Assembly: GCA_035048495.1 (NCBI GenBank)
Contig: JASUTR010000053.1
Coordinates: forward strand, 1-64,000
Length of the DNA stretch: 64,000 nt
Reading direction: 5' to 3'
Source: Euptelea pleiosperma
Lineage: Eukaryota; Streptophyta; Magnoliopsida; Ranunculales; Eupteleaceae
This document shows, piece by piece, positions 1-12,520 of this stretch. A program made the position numbers and the translations under genes. The notes below the pieces were generated by a model, which made no database searches, had not been told where the DNA came from, and was given only the letters and a program-made list of their open reading frames with translations. Each line of letters starts with the position of its first letter. The first letter of the stretch is position 1.

Positions 1-3000
1 TCCATTACTATTGTTTCAACATATTTGAAGTGTTGGAATAAGATTTGGGACAGTCGAAACAAGTTAGCTCCATCCGTGCGTCAACGTCTCAAATTGGACT
101 CAGTTTGTGTGTTACATTCCAAAGCCTATAACTTGTGACTTTGTCGCAACCGAACCTCGTAACTTCACTCAAACTCTTCCATCACTTAGTTTCAACACAT
201 TTGAAGTGTTTGAACTGATTCGGGACTGTCGAAACAGTTAGCTCCATCCGTGCGTCACGTCTCAAATTGGACTCATTTGTGTGTTACATTCGAAAGCCTA
301 TAACTTGTGACCTTGTCGCAACCAAACCTCGTAACTTTACTCAAACTCTTCCATTACTATTGTTTCAACACATTTGAAGTGTCCGAACAAGAATCGGGGA
401 CGGTCGAAACAAAGTTAGCTCCATCCGTGCGTCAACGTCTCAAATTGGACTCAGTTTGTGTGTTACATTCCGAAGCCTATAACTTGTGACTTTGTCGCAA
501 CCGGACCTCGTAATTGGACTAAAACTCTTACATTACTATTGTTTCAACATATTTGAAGTGTTGGAATAAGATTTGGGACAGTCGAAACAAGTTAGCTCCA
601 TCCGTGCGTCAACGTCTCAAATTGGACTCAGTTTGTGTGTTACATTCCGAAGCCTATAACTTGGGACTTTGTCGTAACCGAACCTCGTAATTGGACTCAA
701 ACTCTTCCATTACTATTGTTTCAACACATTTGAAGTGTTTGAACAAGATTGGGACAGTCGAAACAAGTTAGCTCCATCCGTGCGTCAACGTCTCAAATTG
801 GACTCAGTTTGTGTGTTACATTCCAAAGCCTATAACTTGTGACATTTTCGTAACCGAACCTCGTAATTGGACTCAAACTCTTCCATTACTATTGTTTCAA
901 CATATTTGAAGTGTTGGAATAAGATTTGGGACAGTCGAAACAAGTTAGCTCCATCCGTGCGTCAACGTCTCAAATTGGACTCAGTTTGTGTGTTACATTC
1001 CGAAGCCTATAACTTGGGACTTTGTCGTAACCGAACCTCGTAATTGGACTCAAACTCTTCCATTACTATTGTTTCAACACATTTGAAGTGTTTGAACAAG
1101 ATTTGGGACAGTCGAAACAAGTTAGCTCCATCCGTGCGTCAACGTCTCAAATTGGACTCAGTTTGTGTGTTACATTCCAAAGCCTATAACTTGTGACATT
1201 TTCGTAACCGAACCTCGTAATTGGACTCAAACTCTTCCATTACTATTGTTTCAACACATTTGAAGTGTTTGAACAAGATTCGGGACAGTCGAAACAAGTT
1301 AGCTCCATCCGTGCGTCAACGTCTCAAATTGGACTCAGTTTGTGTGTTACATTCCAAAGCCTATAACTTGTGACTTTGTCGCAACCGAACCTCGTAACTT
1401 TACTCAAACTCTTCCATTACTATTGTTTCAACATATTTGAAGTGTTGGAATAAGATTTGGGGACAGTCGAAACAAGTTAGCTCCATCCGTGCGTCAATGT
1501 CTCAAATTGGACTCAGTTTGTGTGTTACATTCCGAAGCCTATAACTTGGGACTTTGTCGTAACCGAACCTCGTAATTGGACTCAAACTCTTCCATTACTA
1601 TTGTTTCAACACATGTGAAGTGTTTGAACAAGATTCGGGACAGTCGAAACAAGTTAGCTCCATCCGTGCGTCAACGTCTCAAATTGGACTCAGTTTGTGT
1701 GTTACATTCCGAAGCCTATAACTTGGGACTTTGTCGTAACCGAACCTCGTAATTGGACTCAAACTCTTCCATTACTATTGTTTCAACACATTTGAAGTGT
1801 TTGAACAAGATTTGGGACAGTCGAAACAAGTTAGCTCCATCCGTGCGTCAACGTCTCAAATTGGACTCAGTTTGTGTGTTACATTCCAAAGCCTATAACT
1901 TGTGACATTTTCGTAACCGAACCTCGTAATTGGACTCAAACTCTTCCATTACTATTGTTTCAACACATTTGAAGTGTTTGAACAAGATTCGGGACAGTCG
2001 AAACAAGTTAGCTCCATCCGTACGTCAACGTCTCAAATTGGACTCAGTTTGTGTGTTACATTCCAAAGCCTATAACTTGTGACTTTGTCGCAACCGAACC
2101 TCGTAACTTTACTCAAACTCTTCCATTACTATTGTTTCAACACATTTGAAGTGTTTGAACAAGATTCGGGACAGTCGAAACAAGTTAGCTCATCCGTGCG
2201 TCAACGTCTCAAATTGGACTCAGTTTGTGTGTTACATTCCAAAGCCTATAACTTGTGACTTTGTCGCAACCGAACCTCGTAACTTTACTCAAACTCTTCC
2301 ATTACTATTGTTTCAACACATTTGAAGTGTTGGAACAAGATTTGGGACAGTCGAAACAAGTTAGCTCCATCCGTGCGTCAACGTCTCAAATTCGACTCAG
2401 TTTGTGTGTTACATTCCAAAGCCTATAACTTGTGACTTTGTCGCAACCGAACCTCGTAACTTCACTCAAACTCTTCCATTACTATTGTTTCAACACATTT
2501 GAAGTGTTTGAACTAGATTCGGGACTGTCGAAACAAGTTAGCTCCATCCGTGCGTCAACGTCTCAAATTGGACTCAGTTTGTGTGTTACATTCGAAGCCT
2601 ATAACTTGTGACTTTGTCGCAACCGAACCTCGTAACTTTACTCAAACTCTTCCATTACTATTGTTTCAACACATTTGAAGTGTTCGAACAAGATTCGGGA
2701 CGGTCGAAACAAGTTAGCTCCATCCGTGCGTCAACGTCTCAAATTGGACTCAGTTTGTGTGTTACATTCCGAAGCCTATAACTTGTGACTTTGTCGCAAC
2801 CGACCTCGTAATTGGACTAAAACTCTTACATTACTATTGTTTCAACATATTTGAAGTGTTGGAATAAGATTTGGGACAGTCGAAACAAGTTAGCTCCATC
2901 CGTGCGTCAACGTCTCAAATTGGACTCAGTTTGTGTGTTACATTCCGAAGCCTATAACTTGGGACTTTGTCGTAACCGAACCTCGTAATTGGACTCAAAC

Positions 3001-4609
3001 TCTTCCATTACTATTGTTTCAACACATGTGAAGTGTTTGAACAAGATTCGGGACAGTCGAAACAAGTTAGCTCCATCCGTGCGTCAACGTCTCAAATTGG
3101 ACTCAGTTTGTGTGTTACATTCCAAAGCCTATAACTTGTGACTTTGTCGTAACCGAACCTCGTAATTGGACTCAAACTCTTCCATTACTATTGTTTCAAC
3201 ACATTTGAAGTGTTTGAACAAGATTTGGGACAGTCGAAACAAGTTAGCTCCATCCGTGCGTCAACGTCTCAAATTGGACTCAGTTTGTGTGTTACATTCC
3301 AAAGCCTATAACTTGTGACTTTGTCGCAACCGAACCTCGTAACTTTACTCAAACTCTTCCATTACTATTGTTTCAACACATTTGAAGTGTTTGAACAAGA
3401 TTCGGGACAGTCGAAACAAGTTAGCTCCATCCGTGCGTCAACGTCTCAAATTGGACTCAGTTTGTGTGTTACATTCCAAAGCCTATAACTTGTGACTTTG
3501 TCGCAACCGAACCTCGTAACTTGACTCAAACTCTTCCATTACTATTGTTTCAACACATTTGAAGTGTTGGAACAAGATTTGGGACAGTCGAAACAAGTTA
3601 GCTCCATCCGTGCGTCAACGTCTCAAATTGGACTCAGTTTGTGTGTTACATTCCAAAGCCTATAACTTGTGACTTTGTCGCAACCGAACCTCGTAACTTT
3701 ACTCAAACTCTTCCATTACTATTGTTTCAACACATTTGAAGTGTTTGAACAAGATTCGGGACAGTCGAAACAAGTTAGCTCCATCCGTGCGTCAACGTCT
3801 CAAATTGGACTCAGTTTGTGTGTTACATTCCAAAGCCTATAACTTGTGACTTTGTCGCAACCAAACCTCGTAACTTTACTCAAACTCTTCCATTACTATT
3901 GTTTCAACACATTTGAAGTGTCGAAGAAGATTCGGGACTGTCGAAACAAGTTAGCTCCATCCGTGCGTCAACGTCTCAAATTGGACTCAGTTTGTGTGTT
4001 ACATTCCGAAGCCTATAACTTGTGACTTTGTCGCAACCGACCTCGTAATTGGACTAAAACTCTTACATTACTATTGTTTCAACATATTTGAAGTGTTGGA
4101 ATAAGATTTGGGACAGTCGAAACAAGTTAGCTCCATCCGTGCGTCAACGTCTCAAATTGGACTCAGTTTGTGTGTTACATTCCGAAGCCTATAACTTGGG
4201 ACTTTGTCGTAACCGAACCTCGTAATTGGACTCAAACTCTTCCATTACTATTGTTTCAACACATTTGAAGTGTTTGAACAAGATTTGGGACAGTCGAAAC
4301 AAGTTAGCTCCATCCGTGCGTCAACGTCTCAAATTGGACTCAGTTTGTGTGTTACATTCCAAAGCCTATAACTTGTGACATTTTCGTAACCGAACCTCGT
4401 AATTGGACTCAAACTCTTCCATTACTATTGTTTCAACACATTTGAAGTGTTTGAACAAGATTCGGGACAGTCGAAACAAGTTAGCTCCATCCGTGCGTCA
4501 ACGTCTCAAATTGGACTCAGTTTGTGTGTTACATTCCAAAGCCTATAACTTGTGACTTTGTCGCAACCGAACCTCGTAACTTTACTCAAACTCTTCCATT
4601 ACTATTGTT
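1..4609 (+). repeat. Array segment with irregular higher-order order
   Basis: About 26 monomers. A rare marker monomer with GGACTAAAACTCTTAC in place of GGACTCAAACTCTTCC occurs near 514, 2811 and 4051; these are 13 and then 7 monomers apart. The markers GTTTGAACTAGATTCGGGAC (near 2505) and TGACATTTTCGT (for example near 840, 1195 and 1905) tie this part to the blocks repeated downstream. The first monomers carry an unusual cluster of single-base indels, listed separately. No gene is present. Confidence 0.85.
184..415 (+). other. Cluster of private single-base indels in two monomers
   Basis: The closest relative is the pair of monomers around 7075-7310. Against it, this stretch has CTTAGTTT for CTATTGTTT, a lost A in AACTAGATTC, a lost A in AAACAAG, a lost A in GTCAACG, a lost G in CAGTTTG, an extra A in TTCGAAGCC, GACCTTG for GACTTTG, an added G in ATCGGGGACGG, and an added A before GTTAGC. 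That many private changes in about 230 bp is unlike the rest of the window, where indels are sparse. Residual sequencing or assembly error is the simplest reading; a locally degenerate monomer pair is the alternative. Confidence 0.7.
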
Positions 4610-7600
4610 TCAACATATTTGAAGTGTTGGAATAAGATTTGGGACAGTCGAAACAAGTTAGCTCCATCCGTGCGTCAACGTCTCAAATTGGACTCAGTTT
4701 GTGTGTTACATTCCGAAGCCTATAACTTGGGACTTTGTCGTAACCGAACCTCGTAATTGGACTCAAACTCTTCCATTACTATTGTTTCAACACATTTGAA
4801 GTGTTTGAACAAGATTCGGGACAGTCGAAACAAGTTAGCTCCATCCGTGCGTCAACGTCTCAAATTGGACTCAGTTTGTGTGTTACATTCCAAAGCCTAT
4901 AACTTGTGACTTTGTCGTAACCGAACCTCGTAATTGGACTCAAACTCTTCCATTACTATTGTTTCAACACATTTGAAGTGTTTGAACAAGATTCGGGACA
5001 GTCGAAACAAGTTAGCTCCATCCGTGCGTCAACGTCTCAAATTGGACTCAGTTTGTGTGTTACATTCCAAAGCCTATAACTTGTGACTTTGTCGCAACCG
5101 AACCTCGTAACTTTACTCAAACTCTTCCATTACTATTGTTTCAACATATTTGAAGTGTTGGAATAAGATTTGGGACAGTCGAAACAAGTTAGCTCCATCC
5201 GTGCGTCAACGTCTCAAATTGGACTCAGTTTGTGTGTTACATTCCGAAGCCTATAACTTGGGACTTTGTCGTAACCGAACCTCGTAATTGGACTCAAACT
5301 CTTCCATTACTATTGTTTCAACACATGTGAAGTGTTTGAACAAGATTCGGGACAGTCGAAACAAGTTAGCTCCATCCGTGCGTCAACGTCTCAAATTGGA
5401 CTCAGTTTGTGTGTTACATTCCAAAGCCTATAACTTGTGACTTTGTCGCAACCGAACCTCGTAACTTTACTCAAACTCTTCCATTACTATTGTTTCAACA
5501 TATTTGAAGTGTTGGAATAAGATTTGGGACAGTCGAAACAAGTTAGCTCCATCCGTGCGTCAACGTCTCAAATTGGACTCAGTTTGTGTGTTACATTCCG
5601 AAGCCTATAACTTGGGACTTTGTCGTAACCGAACCTCGTAATTGGACTCAAACTCTTCCATTACTATTGTTTCAACACATGTGAAGTGTTTGAACAAGAT
5701 TCGGGACAGTCGAAACAAGTTAGCTCCATCCGTGCGTCAACGTCTCAAATTGGACTCAGTTTGTGTGTTACATTCCAAAGCCTATAACTTGTGACTTTGT
5801 CGCAACCGAACCTCGTAACTTTACTCAAACTCTTCCATTACTATTGTTTCAACACATTTGAAGTGTTTGAACAAGATTCGGGACAGTCGAAACAAGTTAG
5901 CTCCATCCGTGCGTCAACGTCTCGAATTGGACTCAGTTTGTGTGTTACATTCCAAAGCCTATAACTTGTGACTTTGTCGCAACCAAACCTCGTAACTTTA
6001 CTCAAACTCTTCCATTACTATTGTTTCATCACATTTGAAGTGTCCGAAGAAGATTCGGGACTGTCGAAACAAGTTAGCTCCATCCGTGCGTCAACGTTTA
6101 AAATTGGACTCAGTTTGTGTGTTACATTCCGAAGCCTATAACTTGTGACTTTGTCGCAACCGGACCTCGTAATTGGACTAAAACTCTTACATTACTATTG
6201 TTTCAACATATTTGAAGTGTTGGAATAAGATTTGGGACAGTCGAAACAAGTTAGCTCCATCCGTGCGTCAACGTCTCAAATTGGACTCAGTTTGTGTGTT
6301 ACATTCCGAAGCCTATAACTTGGGACTTTGTCGTAACCGAACCTCGTAATTGGACTCAAACTCTTCCATTACTATTGTTTCAACACATTTGAAGTGTTTG
6401 AACAAGATTTGGGACAGTCGAAACAAGTTAGCTCCATCCGTGCGTCAACGTCTCAAATTGGACTCAGTTTGTGTGTTACATTCCAAAGCCTATAACTTGT
6501 GACATTTTCGTAACCGAACCTCGTAATTGGACTCAAACTCTTCCATTACTTTTGTTTCAACACATTTGAAGTGTTTGAACAAGATTCGGGACAGTCGAAA
6601 CAAGTTAGCTCCATCCGTACGTCAACGTCTCAAATTGGACTCAGTTTGTGTGTTACATTCCAAAGCCTATAACTTGTGACTTTGTCGCAACCGAACCTCG
6701 TAACTTTACTCAAACTCTTCCATTACTATTGTTTCAACACATGTGAAGTGTTTGAACAAGATTCGGGACAGTCGAAACAAGTTAGCTCCATCCGTGCGTC
6801 AACGTCTCAAATTGGACTCAGTTTGTGTGTTACATTCCAAAGCCTATAACTTGTGACTTTGTCGCAACCGAACCTCGTAACTTTACTCAAACTCTTCCAT
6901 TACTATTGTTTCAACACATTTGAAGTGTTGGAACAAGATTTGGGACAGTCGAAACAAGTTAGCTCCATCCGTGCGTCAACGTCTCAAATTGGACTCAGTT
7001 TGTGTGTTACATTCCAAAGCCTATAACTTGTGACTTTGTCGCAACCGAACCTCGTAACTTCACTCAAACTCTTCCATCACTATTGTTTCAACACATTTGA
7101 AGTGTTTGAACTAGATTCGGGACTGTCGAAACAAGTTAGCTCCATCCGTGCGTCAACGTCTCAAATTGGACTCAGTTTGTGTGTTACATTCGAAGCCTAT
7201 AACTTGTGACTTTGTCGCAACCAAACCTCGTAACTTTACTCAAACTCTTCCATTACTATTGTTTCAACACATTTGAAGTGTCCGAACAAGATTCGGGACG
7301 GTCGAAACAAGTTAGCTCCATCCGTGCGTCAACGTCTCAAATTGGACTCAGTTTGTGTGTTACATTCCGAAGCCTATAACTTGTGACTTTGTCGCAACCG
7401 GACCTCGTAATTGGACTAAAACTCTTACATTACTATTGTTTCAACATATTTGAAGTGTTGGAATAAGATTTGGGACAGTCGAAACAAGTTAGCTCCATCC
7501 GTGCGTCAACGTCTCAAATTGGACTCAGTTTGTGTGTTACATTCCGAAGCCTATAACTTGGGACTTTGTCGTAACCGAACCTCGTAATTGGACTCAAACT

Positions 7601-8100
7601 CTTCCATTACTATTGTTTCAACACATTTGAAGTGTTTGAACAAGATTTGGGACAGTCGAAACAAGTTAGCTCCATCCGTGCGTCAACGTCTCAAATTGGA
7701 CTCAGTTTGTGTGTTACATTCCAAAGCCTATAACTTGTGACATTTTCGTAACCGAACCTCGTAATTGGACTCAAACTCTTCCATTACTATTGTTTCAACA
7801 TATTTGAAGTGTTGGAATAAGATTTGGGACAGTCGAAACAAGTTAGCTCCATCCGTGCGTCAACGTCTCAAATTGGACTCAGTTTGTGTGTTACATTCCG
7901 AAGCCTATAACTTGGGACTTTGTCGTAACCGAACCTCGTAATTGGACTCAAACTCTTCCATTACTATTGTTTCAACACATTTGAAGTGTTGAACAAGATT
8001 GCGGACAGTCGAAACAAGTTAGCTCCATCCGTGCGTCAACGTCTCAAATTGGACTCAGTTTGTGTGTTACATTCCAAAGCCTATAACTTGTGACTTTGTC
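4610..8100 (+). repeat. Recurrent higher-order block, copy 1
   Basis: About 20 monomers in a fixed order. It opens with alternating CATATTT/TTGGAATAAG and CACATGT or CACATTT monomers. Private markers follow: GTCTCGAATTGG (near 5920), TTTCATCACATTTG with GTCCGAAGAAG (6024), CGTTTAAAATTGG (near 6095), the TAAAACTCTTAC monomer (near 6176), TTACTTTTGTTTC (near 6547), CCGTACGTC (near 6616), CTTCACTC with CCATCAC and GAACTAGATTC (7057-7115), GTCCGAACAAG with GGACGG (near 7280), and a second TAAAACTCTTAC monomer (near 7417). The same series reappears at +4,422 bp. Confidence 0.85.
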
Positions 8101-9035
8101 GCAACCGAACCTCGTAACTTTACTCAAACTCTTCCATTACTATTGTTTCAACACATGTGAAGTGTTTGAACAAGATTCGGGACAGTCGAAACAAGTTAGC
8201 TCCATCCGTGCGTCAACGTCTCAAATTGGACTCAGTTTGTGTGTTACATTCCAAAGCCTATAACTTGTGACTTTGTCGCAACCGAACCTCGTAACTTTAC
8301 TCAAACTCTTCCATTACTATTGTTTCAACACATTTGAAGTGTTGAAGAAGATTCGGGACAGTCGAAACAAGTTAGCTCCATCCGTGCGTCAACGTCTCAA
8401 ATTTGACTCAGTTTGTGTGTTACATTCCGAAGCCTATAACTTGTGACTTTGTCGCAACCGAACCTCGTAATTGGACTCAAACTCTTCCATTACTATTGTT
8501 TCAACACATTTGAAGTGTTGGAACAAGATTTGGGACAGTCGAAACAAGTTAGCTCCATCCGTGCGTCAACGTCTCAAATTGGACTCAGTTTGTGTGTTAC
8601 ATTCCGAAGCCTATAACTTGGGACTTTGTCGTAACCGAACCTCGTAATTGGACTCAAACTCTTCCATTACTATTGTTTCAACACATTTGAAGTGTTTGAA
8701 CAAGATTTGGGACAGTCGAAACAAGTTAGCTCCATCCGTGCGTCAACGTCTCAAATTGGACTCAGTTTGTGTGTTACATTCCAAAGCCTATAACTTGTGA
8801 CATTTTCGTAACCGAACCTCGTAATTGGACTCAAACTCTTCCATTACTATTGTTTCAACACATTTGAAGTGTTTGAACAAGATTCGGGACAGTCGAAACA
8901 AGTTAGCTCCATCCGTGCGTCAACGTCTCAAATTGGACTCAGTTTGTGTGTTACATTCCAAAGCCTATAACTTGTGACTTTGTCGCAACCGAACCTCGTA
9001 ACTTTACTCAAACTCTTCCATTACTATTGTTTCAA
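8100..9035 (+). repeat. Spacer monomers between block copies 1 and 2
   Basis: About five monomers of common types. One has GTGTTGAAGAAG (near 8338) and one has AAATTTGACTCAG (near 8400). They link the first two copies of the recurrent block. Nothing but satellite is present. Confidence 0.8.
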
Positions 9036-12000
9036 CATATTTGAAGTGTTGGAATAAGATTTGGGACAGTCGAAACAAGTTAGCTCCATCCGTGCGTCAA
9101 CGTCTCAAATTGGACTCAGTTTGTGTGTTACATTCCGAAGCCTATAACTTGGGACTTTGTCGTAACCGAACCTCGTAATTGGACTCAAACTCTTCCATTA
9201 CTATTGTTTCAACACATGTGAAGTGTTTGAACAAGATTCGGGACAGTCGAAACAAGTTAGCTCCATCCGTGCGTCAACGTCTCAAATTGGACTCAGTTTG
9301 TGTGTTACATTCCAAAGCCTATAACTTGTGACTTTGTCGTAACCGAACCTCGTAATTGGACTCAAACTCTTCCATTACTATTGTTTCAACACATTTGAAG
9401 TGTTTGAACAAGATTCGGGACAGTCGAAACAAGTTAGCTCCATCCGTGCGTCAACGTCTCAAATTGGACTCAGTTTGTGTGTTACATTCCAAAGCCTATA
9501 ACTTGTGACTTTGTCGCAACCGAACCTCGTAACTTTACTCAAACTCTTCCATTACTATTGTTTCAACATATTTGAAGTGTTGGAATAAGATTTGGGACAG
9601 TCGAAACAAGTTAGCTCCATCCGTGCGTCAACGTCTCAAATTGGACTCAGTTTGTGTGTTACATTCCGAAGCCTATAACTTGGGACTTTGTCGTAACCGA
9701 ACCTCGTAATTGGACTCAAACTCTTCCATTACTATTGTTTCAACACATGTGAAGTGTTTGAACAAGATTCGGGACAGTCGAAACAAGTTAGCTCCATCCG
9801 TGCGTCAACGTCTCAAATTGGACTCAGTTTGTGTGTTACATTCCAAAGCCTATAACTTGTGACTTTGTCGCAACCGAACCTCGTAACTTTACTCAAACTC
9901 TTCCATTACTATTGTTTCAACATATTTGAAGTGTTGGAATAAGATTTGGGACAGTCGAAACAAGTTAGCTCCATCCGTGCGTCAACGTCTCAAATTGGAC
10001 TCAGTTTGTGTGTTACATTCCGAAGCCTATAACTTGGGACTTTGTCGTAACCGAACCTCGTAATTGGACTCAAACTCTTCCATTACTATTGTTTCAACAC
10101 ATGTGAAGTGTTTGAACAAGATTCGGGACAGTCGAAACAAGTTAGCTCCATCCGTGCGTCAACGTCTCAAATTGGACTCAGTTTGTGTGTTACATTCCAA
10201 AGCCTATAACTTGTGACTTTGTCGCAACCGAACCTCGTAACTTTACTCAAACTCTTCCATTACTATTGTTTCAACACATTTGAAGTGTTTGAACAAGATT
10301 CGGGACAGTCGAAACAAGTTAGCTCCATCCGTGCGTCAACGTCTCGAATTGGACTCAGTTTGTGAGTTACATTCCAAAGCCTATAACTTGTGACTTTGTC
10401 GCAACCAAACCTCGTAACTTTACTCAAACTCTTCCATTACTATTGTTTCATCACATTTGAAGTGTCCGAAGAAGATTCGGGACTGTCGAAACAAGTTAGC
10501 TCCATCCGTGCGTCAACGTCTAAAATTGGACTCAGTTTGTGTGTTACATTCCGAAGCCTATAACTTGTGACTTTGTCGCAACCGGACCTCGTAATTGGAC
10601 TAAAACTCTTACATTACTATTGTTTCAACATATTTGAAGTGTTGGAATAAGATTTGGGACAGTCGAAACAAGTTAGCTCCATCCGTGCGTCAACGTCTCA
10701 AATTGGACTCAGTTTGTGTGTTACATTCCGAAGCCTATAACTTGGGACTTTGTCGTAACCGAACCTCGTAATTGGACTCAAACTCTTCCATTACTATTGT
10801 TTCAACACATTTGAAGTGTTTGAACAAGATTTGGGACAGTCGAAACAAGTTAGCTCCATCCGTGCGTCAACGTCTCAAATTGGACTCAGTTTGTGTGTTA
10901 CATTCCAAAGCCTATAACTTGTGACATTTTCGTAACCGAACCTCGTAATTGGACTCAAACTCTTCCATTACTTTTGTTTCAACACATTTGAAGTGTTTGA
11001 ACAAGATTCGGGACAGTCGAAACAAGTTAGCTCCATCCGTACGTCAACGTCTCAAATTGGACTCAGTTTGTGTGTTACATTCCAAAGCCTATAACTTGTG
11101 ACTTTGTCGCAACCGAACCTCGTAACTTTACTCAAACTCTTCCATTACTATTGTTTCAACACATGTGAAGTGTTTGAACAAGATTCGGGACAGTCGAAAC
11201 AAGTTAGCTCAATCCGTGCGTCAACGTCTCAAATTGGACTCAGTTTGTGTGTTACATTCCAAAGCCTATAACTTGTGACTTTGTCGCAACCGAACCTCGT
11301 AACTTTAGACAAACTATTCCATTACTATTGTTTCAACACATTTGAAGTGTTGGAACAAGATTTGGGACAGTCAAAACAAGTTAGCTCCATCCGTGCGTCA
11401 ACGTCTCAAATTCGACTCAGTTTGTGTGTTACATTCCAAAGCCTATAACTTGTGACTTTGTCGCAACCGAACCTCGTAACTTCACTCAAACTCTTCCATT
11501 ACTATTGTTTCAACACATTTGAAGTGTTTGAACTAGATTCGGGACTGTCGAAACAAGTTAGCTCCATCCGTGCGTCAACGTCTCAAATTGGACTCAGTTT
11601 GTGTGTTACATTCGAAGCCTATAACTTGTGACTTTGTCGCAACCAAACCTCGTAACTTTACTCAAACTCTTCCATTACTATTGTTTCAACACATTTGAAG
11701 TGTCCGAACAAGATTCGGGACGGTCGAAACAAGTTAGCTCCATCCGTGCGTCAACGTCTCAAATTGGACTCAGTTTGTGTGTTACATTCCGAAGCCTATA
11801 ACTTGTGACTTTGTCGCAACCGGACCTCGTAATTGGACTAAAACTCTTACATTACTATTGTTTCAACATATTTGAAGTGTTGGAATAAGATTTGGGACAG
11901 TCGAAACAAGTTAGCTCCATCCGTGCGTCAACGTCTCAAATTGGACTCAGTTTGTGTGTTACATTCCGAAGCCTATAACTTGGGACTTTGTCGTAACCGA

Positions 12001-12520
12001 ACCTCGTAATTGGACTCAAACTCTTCCATTACTATTGTTTCAACACATTTGAAGTGTTTGAACAAGATTTGGGACAGTCGAAACAAGTTAGCTCCATCCG
12101 TGCGTCAACGTCTCAAATTGGACTCAGTTTGTGTGTTACATTCCAAAGCCTATAACTTGTGACATTTTCGTAACCGAACCTCGTAATTGGACTCAAACTC
12201 TTCCATTACTATTGTTTCAACATATTTGAAGTGTTGGAATAAGATTTGGGACAGTCGAAACAAGTTAGCTCCATCCGTGCGTCAACGTCTCAAATTGGAC
12301 TCAGTTTGTGTGTTACATTCCGAAGCCTATAACTTGGGACTTTGTCGTAACCGAACCTCGTAATTGGACTCAAACTCTTCCATTACTATTGTTTCAACAC
12401 ATTTGAAGTGTTGAACAAGATTTGCGGACAGTCGAAACAAGTTAGCTCCATCCGTGCGTCAACGTCTCAAATTGGACTCAGTTTGTGTGTTACATTCCAA
12501 AGCCTATAACTTGTGACTTT
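9036..12520 (+). repeat. Recurrent higher-order block, copy 2
   Basis: The order of monomer types matches the copy at 4,610 with a constant offset of 4,422 bp (25 monomers) at the TTTCATCACATTTG marker (10446). It shares GTCTCGAATTGG, TTACTTTTGTTTC, CCGTACGTC, GAACTAGATTC and two TAAAACTCTTAC monomers (near 10596 and 11833). It adds its own markers: GCTCAATCCG (11207), CTTTAGACAAACTATTCC (near 11302) and GACAGTCAAAAC (near 11368). These are absent from copy 1 but shared with the copy at 14,870. Similarity to copy 1 continues to GTTGAACAAGATTTGCGGAC near 12410. Confidence 0.85.

Noticed and set aside
307..489. Short open reading frame, 60 codons, sharing repeated peptide segments with others at 34445, 44501, 49802, 50565, 50862, 51747, 52128, 54810, 54931, 60114 and 61649
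   Set aside because: All are frame shadows of the 177-bp monomer. They arise where a single-base indel or a stop-removing substitution joins two frames. None has an independent start context, length or family match, and almost all monomers keep stops in the same frames.
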